DNA of 64,000 nt from Deltaproteobacteria bacterium. GTDB taxonomy: Bacteria; Lernaellota; Lernaellaia; JACKCT01. Below are positions 7,664 through 13,767 of this stretch, one piece after another. The stretch is from the NCBI GenBank assembly GCA_020633895.1, contig JACKCT010000008.1:1-64000 (forward strand), read 5' to 3'. Positions within the stretch are counted from its first letter, which is position 1. Every line of letters starts with the position of its first letter. Both the position numbers and the translations under genes were made by a program. The notes under the pieces are model-generated. The model was not told the origin of the DNA and searched no databases. It saw nothing but the letters and a program-made list of their open reading frames with translations.

Positions 7664-8305
7664 TTACTTTTCCGAGATCAGGAGGGACGCCTCGGCCTTC
7701 GAGAGGAACTCCAGGTTCTTCCCGAATCGCTCCAGGCAAAGCTTGTTGATCTGACCCCGGTCGAGGCCCTTGTCCTTGCCGATAGAGAGGATGGCCGAGA
7801 GTTGCCGAGCCGTCAGACGACCGCCGCTTCCGTTTGAAGAGCCGTTGCTTCCGTTGGTAGGTGCGGCATGACCGTTGGCCCCGTTGGTGGGGTTGTGGGC
7901 CGTACCGTTGGTCGGCGCATCCGAGTACAGATGCAGCCCAACGCCCAGGAACGAAGCTGCCTTCTTGAGGGCGTCGGTGGCGGCGGCTTTCAGATCGTCA
8001 GCCAGGCAAACAACCTCGCCGGTCTCACGCTTGCGTTTGATCTCCGTGCCGCCGAAGGCCATCTTGACGAAACCTTCCGCGACCAGCTTTCCCACCACGA
8101 TGCATTCCCGATCGGTGGTCTCGTGGGTGATGACTTCGAAGGACCATCGGCCGTCAAAGGCCTCATTCAAGCGGCGAATGTACTCCGCCCCCTCGACGTA
8201 GCTGAGCTGCTCCCCGAACGATCCGGGGCGGGATTTGATCAGGTTCGGGTCAAAGGGCGATTCGAGAATTTGGCGCGCGGAAGCGCCGTTGTGCGTTTGG
8301 GACAT
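7664..8305 (-). CDS. Rad52/Rad22-like single-strand annealing protein
   Basis: This 213-aa protein has a Rad52/22-type domain at about residues 10-125. It includes FGEQLSYVEGAEYIRRLNEAF, WSFEVI, the strand VVGKLVA and LADDLKAAATDALKKAASFLG. Such proteins bind ssDNA and anneal complementary strands. A Gly/Asn/Ser/Thr-rich linker (about 132-165) connects to a small C-terminal helical domain (RLTARQLSAILSIGKD...LSKAEASLLI) like those on other phage annealing proteins. ATG 8303-8305 has AGGAGA. Its neighbours, a nuclease downstream and ArdC upstream, suggest homologous recombination of the incoming element. Confidence 0.85.
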   Translation of the reverse strand: MSQTHNGASARQILESPFDPNLIKSRPGSFGEQLSYVEGAEYIRRLNEAFDGRWSFEVITHETTDRECIVVGKLVAEGFVKMAFGGTEIKRKRETGEVVCLADDLKAAATDALKKAASFLGVGLHLYSDAPTNGTAHNPTNGANGHAAPTNGSNGSSNGSGGRLTARQLSAILSIGKDKGLDRGQINKLCLERFGKNLEFLSKAEASLLISEK

Positions 8306-8377
8306 GGATAAACTTCTCCTGTTACTCGACCTTTGTACGGACAAAAATCGGCTGGGTTGGCTGTGGTTACGTTGGTG

Positions 8378-9196
8378 CTAGATGACTTGTTGGATTTCGG
8401 GATCGGCGAGGTGGGTTTCCACGCCTTCGATCAGAGTGCGGATGACCGACGTGAGGTTGGCGAGGCGGATGAGGATCTCATCGCTGGTGGCGCCGTGGAG
8501 GGCCAGGTAGGCGGGCGCGGCTGTGGGGATCTGGAAGTACGAGCAGACGACGTGGGCGACGGTCTCGGCCTCGATTTCTTTTTCTTTTTTCGAGAGCGAT
8601 TTACCGGCGCTGTTTTGGTGGAGCATTTCGTGGGCCAGCTCGTGGGCGAGTGTGGCGAAGAAATCCGACGCGCTTAGGCCGAGCCGAATCTTGATCTGCC
8701 CTCCCAGGGAGACGCCGTAGCTTCCCACCTGGGGCTCGACCTCGATCGTGATCTGGTGATCGTCGGCGACGCGCATCAGCGCTAGAGGCAGATTGTCATG
8801 ACAATTTCCGTCTGTGGCGATTGGAGCGTCCGGTAGATCCTTGCCTTCAGTCTGGGAGACGTCGAACACATAGACTCGCCGAAATCCTCTCAATCGCTGT
8901 TCCTCGGATTCTTCGTCCTCCTGCCGACGAAACACCGGCGCCAGGATCGCGATGCCTTTCTCTCCTTTCTTGACCTGTCGGCCCAGCTTCTTCCAGGCAC
9001 CAAATCCTGCGACCTGCGTCGCCTCCGGCTTCTGCCTCCAGATCAGCAGCGTGTTATAGAGCGAGTATTCGCGGAACGCGGAGCAGAATTTCAAATACCG
9101 GACAACCTCTTCGCTCGACTTCGCCTCCTCTGTCCGCTCCGCCAGATCCTCCACGATCCGGACAACCTGCGCCTCAAGACCTCGGGCGGACAACAT
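8378..9196 (-). CDS. ArdC-like anti-restriction protein with zinc metallopeptidase domain
   Basis: This 272-aa protein has an N-terminal ArdC-type ssDNA-binding domain (about residues 30-120, including EYSLYNTLLIWRQKPEAT.VAGF.AWKKLGRQVKKGEKGI) and a C-terminal ImmA/IrrE-like zinc peptidase domain with HELAH at 185-189. ArdC proteins enter recipients with transferred DNA and protect single strands from restriction during establishment. ATG 9194-9196 has GGAGA upstream. It heads a minus-strand operon with the Rad52-like gene, after a possible 61-aa ORF. Carrying anti-restriction beside its own BREX defence fits a transferable island. Confidence 0.85.
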   Translation of the reverse strand: MLSARGLEAQVVRIVEDLAERTEEAKSSEEVVRYLKFCSAFREYSLYNTLLIWRQKPEATQVAGFGAWKKLGRQVKKGEKGIAILAPVFRRQEDEESEEQRLRGFRRVYVFDVSQTEGKDLPDAPIATDGNCHDNLPLALMRVADDHQITIEVEPQVGSYGVSLGGQIKIRLGLSASDFFATLAHELAHEMLHQNSAGKSLSKKEKEIEAETVAHVVCSYFQIPTAAPAYLALHGATSDEILIRLANLTSVIRTLIEGVETHLADPEIQQVI

Positions 9197-9359
9197 AGTT
9201 GTTCTCCAGGTCAACTGTCGGCCGAACATCGTTCTGATCCCAGAGATCGGCCGAAAATTTTTCTGCCTTCGGAATTTTATTACTCCCATCGAACAAGATC
9301 CGTAGTTTGACTACGATAACTATCGTACAGTAGAGCCAGCGGATGATCGTTGAAGCCAT
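9174..9359 (-). CDS. Possible 61-aa small ORF overlapping the ardC start
   Basis: An ATG at 9357-9359 has an ideal AGGAGGT ribosome binding site (9366-9372 complement) 6 nt upstream, better than that of ardC. The product has a hydrophobic N-terminal half (IIRWLYCTIVIVV) and a polar tail, and overlaps the ardC start by 23 nt in another frame. It may be a small membrane peptide or a leader that couples translation into ardC. I do not recognise the protein. Confidence 0.45.
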   Translation of the reverse strand: MASTIIRWLYCTIVIVVKLRILFDGSNKIPKAEKFSADLWDQNDVRPTVDLENNYVVRPRS

Positions 9360-9832
9360 TTTGAAACCTCCTAGAAGTTGGCATTCGAAATTCTTATGAG
9401 CGAAAAAGTCATTAATTTTTCGGACTTCAACTATACTCCAAAGAAAGTTAGAGCGATAAATATCACAAGAACGTTTCTGGAGAAAAAATGCGCTTGATCT
9501 CTGGATACGAAATGACTATTTAAGAGGGGCAATCCGTTTTTTGTGGAGACGGCGCTCTTTCAAAAACCCGCAGCGAATATACGAGTCGCATTAATAAGCA
9601 CCTATATAGACGCCACCCGAGTTGGCTTGTAAGTCGGCACCTCTTGTCGCATGTCGCTCATGTCTTCGCCTTACGCTTGAAACTGACTCACTTGATGATG
9701 CTGCCAGGATCGTCTAGCGCCACATGCTGTGCTCCGGATTAGCTGAGTCGACGATCCACCCAACATTTCCATAGTCCGAAAAACAGAGAAATCTGCGTAG
9801 TCAGGTGCCATCCTTATACGCGCAGATGAGCG

Positions 9833-9937
9833 TGTAGAATCGATCTACGAGCTATTCTGCGAGATCGCGTCTTAGCTTGTGTTGTAGATTAATTCTGCTG
9901 AGCTGGAGTCCTGTAGATTTCCTACGCGGAAATTCTA
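9833..9937. repeat. GTAGA/TCTAC inverted repeats
   Basis: Two imperfect palindromes have GTAGA and TCTAC ends: 9833-9847 (GTAGA, TCGA centre, TCTAC) and 9912-9937 (GTAGATTTCC and GGAAATTCTAC around TACGC). Single copies lie at 9883 (GTAGA) and, further right, 9975 and 10062 (TCTAC). They look like binding sites of one protein, perhaps the excisionase, an integrase or the XRE regulator. Confidence 0.5.
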
Positions 9938-9945
9938 CACCACAA

Positions 9946-10086
9946 ACGCTCTAGGAATTCTTCTATCCAGCCAAGTCTACGACTCCTCCTCCTGGAATCA
10001 TTTCCTAGATCGAATCCTACATCGGCTGAGAAATACGATTTGCTCCAGCAATTCCCTCAGCATCTACAGGAATCGCTCTGGGAATT
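9946..10086. repeat. 14-bp direct repeat CGCTCTRGGAATTC
   Basis: CGCTCTAGGAATTC at 9946-9959 recurs as CGCTCTGGGAATTC at 10073-10086, 13 of 14 identical and 127 bp apart start to start. It frames part of the GTAGA/TCTAC cluster, so it may be a second type of protein site such as an integrase arm site. Confidence 0.45.
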
Positions 10087-10408
10087 CAGGGGTGTACAAA
10101 ATCGATCTGGAGAAGATCTGAGAATAGATAGCTTGTCGACTCCGTTAACGAATCCTTCGCTTGCGATTGCAGCAACTGAGGATCGCGGTGTCGAAAAAGC
10201 GCTGGACTTTTGAACCGTCCACGAAAACCAGGAACGGCGAGATTACAGCAGCTGTAGGAAACAGCAGAAATCTCCAGCCGCTCCAGCGAGCTGCAGTGAA
10301 GCGATTCCTATCGTTATTCAGCTCGCGACAACGGACGAGGTCGGTGTGGTCGAATCTGGGATTCTTCCACACCTGGAATTCAAAACCGAATCGATGAGGC
10401 AAGACCAA

Positions 10409-10774
10409 ATGGCCGCGCATTCAATGCCGCAGCTTCTTCGAGTCCCGCAAGTTGCGGAGATTCTAGATATCAACCCCGACGCCGTACGACGTCTGGCCCG
10501 GAGGCAAGAACTTCCGGCGATCAAAAAGAATGGAGAATGGCGCTTCCCGGAGGACGAGTTGAGAGAATCGTTGCGGACTAAATCGCCATTGGGATTGCCT
10601 CGTGAGGGAAATTCTCATGGGCAAAGCCAATGTCCGCAAGACCAAAAACGGCTACCTGTTCGACTTCTATCACAAAGACATCTACGGCAACCTGCACCGC
10701 TCCCGCCACCTGATCCGGCCCTCTGTAATGGATCGGCGAAAAGCCGAGGCCATCGCAAGGAGACTACTGAATGA
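10409..10774 (+). CDS. Excisionase-like HTH protein overlapping the integrase
   Basis: The N-terminal half is a MerR/excisionase-type winged HTH: MPQLLRVPQVAEILDINPDA, RRLARRQELPAIKK, then WRFPEDEL. Such proteins bend DNA and direct excision by tyrosine recombinases. I chose ATG 10409, with GAGG 9 nt upstream; ATG 10394 and 10424 are alternatives. The frame does not stop at the integrase start but runs 158 nt into it in another frame. That Pro/Gln/Arg-rich tail looks like an antiphase reading of the integrase, so the functional protein may be mainly the first 70 residues. Confidence 0.65.
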   Translation: MAAHSMPQLLRVPQVAEILDINPDAVRRLARRQELPAIKKNGEWRFPEDELRESLRTKSPLGLPREGNSHGQSQCPQDQKRLPVRLLSQRHLRQPAPLPPPDPALCNGSAKSRGHRKETTE

Positions 10775-11792
10775 GGCTCAAAAACTCGGCTATGTGCCTG
10801 GCTACGATCCGGAGCCGTCGACTAACCTGGAAGGAGTACTTGATTGCTACCCATTCGACCGATTCATATCCATGTGGTTCAGCGACTGGATCAAGACACA
10901 TGCGAAAAAGCATAGCGATGTCGTGTGGACAGAAAGCTCATTGCGTTCTCGACTCGTACCCTTTTTCAAAGACACGCCACTTGACGAGATTGACGCCTGG
11001 ATGGTCGATCAGTTCAAGACTCGCTGCCGCCAAGGTCCCGGTCCGGTATTGTCCCCGAAGTCAGTCAATAATCACCTTTCCACGCTTCGCCGGATCTTCG
11101 ACGATGCGAGGCGCTGGGGCTACTTGGAGAGCGTACCAGTGATCACGTCACTCGATCTCGATGATGCGCCCGATTTCAGAGGGTGGACAACGTCGGAACG
11201 CGACCAATTCCTGCGCACGTGCTGGAAATTGCGTCGCAATTGGTTTGCCTATTTCTACCTCGCGACACATACCGGCCTTCGGCACGGTGAAATCTGCGGG
11301 TTGCGCTGGCGCGACATTGACTTCGACAAACAGCAATTCGAAGTCAAAGTTGCGCTATACCGAGGTCATGAGGGAACGCCGAAATCGAAACGAAAAAGGC
11401 CAATCCCTATGACACCGGAACTTCGTACCATTCTGCAGGCGATTCCTCGTAGGGGGGAGCGTGTCTTTTACTCGACTGAGGGCAATGAACTCGGACCCAA
11501 TGCTGGGACTAAGGTGCTGAAGACCGTTTCCAGGCTGGCAGGCGTTCCGGTGATTCGTAAGCACGACCTCCGCCACACATTCGGAAACTCCATCGCACCA
11601 AACGAAGGGGGATTCATGGCGGCAAACCAAGTCATGGGACACGAGGACCCCAAAATGACAATGAACTACTGCCACGTGAAAGACGAACAAGTCGCGGCAG
11701 AGATGGCCAAGATCACGACACCGTTTCGAGAACTCGGGGTGGACCTCGGCGAACTCAAGAAGGAGACACTGGCAGGCAAACGCGTCAAATGA
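10617..11792 (+). CDS. Tyrosine recombinase (integrase) 1
   Basis: This 391-aa site-specific recombinase has a complete catalytic set: the first Arg in HTGLRHGEICGLRW, HDLRHTF (His-x-x-Arg), GHEDPKMTMNYCH with the late His, and the Tyr nucleophile in MNY. An N-terminal AP2-like arm-binding region (NVRKTKNGYLFDFYHKDIYG) and a core-binding SAM-like domain precede it. ATG 10617 follows AGGGA; GTG 10602 is an alternative. It follows the excisionase-like gene and is a diverged paralogue of the next integrase, sharing the N-terminal pattern through KLGYVPGY. Confidence 0.9.
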   Translation: MGKANVRKTKNGYLFDFYHKDIYGNLHRSRHLIRPSVMDRRKAEAIARRLLNEAQKLGYVPGYDPEPSTNLEGVLDCYPFDRFISMWFSDWIKTHAKKHSDVVWTESSLRSRLVPFFKDTPLDEIDAWMVDQFKTRCRQGPGPVLSPKSVNNHLSTLRRIFDDARRWGYLESVPVITSLDLDDAPDFRGWTTSERDQFLRTCWKLRRNWFAYFYLATHTGLRHGEICGLRWRDIDFDKQQFEVKVALYRGHEGTPKSKRKRPIPMTPELRTILQAIPRRGERVFYSTEGNELGPNAGTKVLKTVSRLAGVPVIRKHDLRHTFGNSIAPNEGGFMAANQVMGHEDPKMTMNYCHVKDEQVAAEMAKITTPFRELGVDLGELKKETLAGKRVK

Positions 11793-11799
11793 ACAACTG

Positions 11800-11825
11800 G
11801 GGCCGCAAGTTTCAACTTGCGGCCC
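11800..11825. terminator. Perfect hairpin after integrase 1
   Basis: GGGCCGCAAGT and ACTTGCGGCCC form an 11-bp perfect stem with a TTCA loop 8 nt after the integrase 1 stop. No strong T-run follows. The core resembles the hairpin at the end of integrase 2 (13112-13139), so it may be a recombinase-related site as well as a terminator. Confidence 0.55.
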
Positions 11826-11918
11826 TCCTTGATTCGGGCGTAGCCTGGATCCCACGGAATTGACGATCTTTGATAGGCAACATGGCGCGAATCGCTCCCG
11901 GAAGAAAGGAGACCGCAT

Positions 11919-13148
11919 GTGGGAGCGGCAAATGTGCGCCGACTGAAGTCCGGCTATCAGGCGGATTTCTACTACGAGGACGGCGACGGCGTTCAACGAC
12001 GGTTCAGGGCCCTGCTCCAAGGCAAGGTCAAGGACCGGCGCGAGGCGCTCAAAATCGCCAGACAACTCCAACGGGAGGCCGGGAAACTGGGATACGTCCC
12101 CGGCTACCAAGACCCGACGGTCGAGAAGGAAGGAGAACGAGACCGGCCGCGGAAGTTCGAAAGCTACGCATGGTACTGGTACGAGATCTACGCTAAGGCG
12201 AGAAATCGCCCCAGCGAGCAACGCAACAAGGAGAGCATCCTTTGCAATTATCTGATCCCCTATTTCGGTCGGATGGACCTGGCCGAGATCGGCGCTCTGG
12301 ACATCGAGGAGTTCACCAGCCGAACGCTCAACAAAGGTCTGAGCCGAAAGTCGGTGAACAACTACCTGGGTGTTTTGCGAAAGATGCTCAACTCGGCTGC
12401 CGAATGGGAATTTATCGAGAAGGTGCCCAAGGTGCGGGCCCTGAAGGTGGAGCTGGATGACCCAGAATTCTACACCGTCGACGAGCGAGATCATTTCCTC
12501 GCCGTCTGCAACGCGAAACGGCCCGAGTGGTATCCGTACTTCGTGACGGCCTTTCACACGGGCATGAGGGCTGGAGAGATGGTCGCACTCAAATGGGAAG
12601 ACGTGGACTTCTACAATCGCAAGATTCGCGTGCGTCGAAGCGAGTGGCGAGGCCATGAAGGCACGCCCAAGGGACGTCGCTTCCGGGATGTGCCCATGAA
12701 CTCGTTCTTACTGGACGTGCTTCTGGGCCATCGTCATCCGGCGGAGTATGTCTTCTACAATCCCAGCGGCGCGCGCCTGGACTGCAACGCCGGAACGAAG
12801 GTTCTCAAGACCGTCGCCCGGTACGCAGGCCTTCGAGCCATCAGAAGGCACGATATGCGCCACACCTTTGCCAGCAATATCGCGTCGGCGACCGGCAACC
12901 TTGTGGCGGTGAAGAATCTGCTCGGCCATCAGGATCTGACCACGACTATGCGTTACGCCCATCTAACTCCGTCTCAACACCGCGAGGTTGTTGAGGCGAT
13001 CGTTGCACCTAACTTGGGTCTGGAAACCGTTGAGGGACCGTTCAAAATGGTCAATGAAATGGTCAACGGGCCAAAATCGAGGGGTATTTCATCATCCGGC
13101 GCAAAAGAAATGGCCTGCAAATTCAAGAACTTGCAGGCCGTCGATTGA
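11919..13148 (+). CDS. Tyrosine recombinase (integrase) 2, next to tRNA-Pro
   Basis: This 409-aa tyrosine recombinase has all catalytic motifs: HTGMRAGEMVALKW, HDMRHTF, and LGHQDLTTTMRYAH with the Tyr. The N-terminus (ANVRRLKSGYQADFYYEDGDG) is arm-binding-like and related to integrase 1. The start is GTG 11919 with AAAGGAG 7 nt upstream; an ATG two bases earlier is out of frame. The stop lies 3 bases from the 3' end of tRNA-Pro, the usual arrangement for an integrase whose attachment site is that tRNA. The C-terminal tail (ACKFKNLQAVD) is encoded by a perfect inverted repeat. Confidence 0.9.
   Translation: MGAANVRRLKSGYQADFYYEDGDGVQRRFRALLQGKVKDRREALKIARQLQREAGKLGYVPGYQDPTVEKEGERDRPRKFESYAWYWYEIYAKARNRPSEQRNKESILCNYLIPYFGRMDLAEIGALDIEEFTSRTLNKGLSRKSVNNYLGVLRKMLNSAAEWEFIEKVPKVRALKVELDDPEFYTVDERDHFLAVCNAKRPEWYPYFVTAFHTGMRAGEMVALKWEDVDFYNRKIRVRRSEWRGHEGTPKGRRFRDVPMNSFLLDVLLGHRHPAEYVFYNPSGARLDCNAGTKVLKTVARYAGLRAIRRHDMRHTFASNIASATGNLVAVKNLLGHQDLTTTMRYAHLTPSQHREVVEAIVAPNLGLETVEGPFKMVNEMVNGPKSRGISSSGAKEMACKFKNLQAVD
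13112..13139. repeat. Perfect inverted repeat in the 3' end of integrase 2
   Basis: GGCCTGCAA (13112-13120) and TTGCAGGCC (13131-13139) are exact reverse complements separated by 10 nt, 12 nt from the tRNA-Pro 3' end. The position next to the attachment site suggests a core-flanking recombinase site or a terminator built into the coding sequence. Confidence 0.5.
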
Positions 13149-13151
13149 GTG

Positions 13152-13225
13152 TCGGGATGACTGGATTTGAACCAGCGACCCCCTGCTCCCGAAGCAGGTG
13201 CTCTACCAGGCTGAGCCACATCCCG
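13152..13225 (-). tRNA. tRNA-Pro (CGG anticodon), island attachment site
   Basis: The minus strand folds as a cloverleaf: acceptor CGGGATG pairing with CATCCCG, D-arm GCTCAGCCTGGTAGAGC, anticodon stem CCTGC/GCAGG around TTCGGGA (anticodon CGG, codon CCG), and T-arm with GGTTCAAATCC. The discriminator is A and no CCA is encoded. The CGG start and A discriminator fit bacterial tRNA-Pro. Its 3' end abuts integrase 2, so this copy probably contains one end of the island's attachment site. Confidence 0.95.
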
Positions 13226-13767
13226 TTATTCGATTTTTGGTGCTTCCGAGCGGAAAGCCGGTTTCCGACAAGGTCGAATCCCTATCGTCGCCGCGCGCCA
13301 AGGACGCGATAATCGTCGCAAAGGACAACATCGCGCCCCCGTACGGATCCCGACTCTGCCACGACCGACATCGTGACTTCAAGCCCCATCACCGGCCCCG
13401 TCGGCCCGGCAACGGCGCGCATCTTGGGAAAAGTTGGGCCATTTGGCAACCCCTTTTCCAAATTCGCCAAAACTCCGAGCCGGAAGGCGACATCCGACCC
13501 GAAATCCGAGCAAACAGACGCATCCCGATGCCCGGCAACATTCAGCCGATTCCCCAAATCTCACCACCCATAACACACCGAAAAGTGGTATTCTAAAAGC
13601 AAGGCAGGATGCGGGAGCAGAATCGTGACCGCGCCGAAAAAGCCAGAACCCATCGACCGCGTTTCCGGGGTGCCTTCCACCCCTTCCCCTCCGTCGACAC
13701 TCCAAGAGCCGCCCATCCGCCCACAGCGCGACCCCCAAGAGCGTCCGGCGTCGAAAGGAGGTCCGTG
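13226..13767. other. Intergenic region between tRNA-Pro and the repeat lipoprotein
   Basis: These 542 bases lie outside the island. They should contain the tRNA-Pro promoter (minus strand) and the promoter of the lipoprotein gene (plus strand; a TATTCT hexamer near 13590 is a weak -10 candidate). Reading frames across it are typical chance frames of GC-rich DNA. I see no further gene or repeat. Confidence 0.5.

Larger units (their letters stand above)
9373..10408. other. 1-kb noncoding region with repeats, between ardC operon and xis/int
   Basis: No convincing gene lies here. The DNA is visibly richer in A and T than its surroundings, especially at 9380-9600. Short opposing frames at 10145-10420 have no strong ribosome binding site or recognisable product. 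Between 9833 and 10086 there are seven copies of GTAGA or its complement TCTAC, and a 14-bp direct repeat. It must carry the divergent promoters of the ardC operon and the xis-int genes, and could hold recombinase arm sites or a replication or transfer origin. Confidence 0.6.

Noticed and set aside
9833-10086. CRISPR array
   Set aside because: The GTAGA/TCTAC repeats are only 5 bp with irregular spacing and inverted copies; there are no regular spacers and no cas genes.
10145-10420. Short opposing ORFs in the noncoding kilobase
   Set aside because: They have no ribosome binding site or recognisable domain, and overlap each other on both strands.
11793-11918. Second tRNA-derived attachment site between the integrases
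   Set aside because: I looked for the tRNA-Pro 3' sequence (GGTTCAAATCC and CATCCCG) and found no match.
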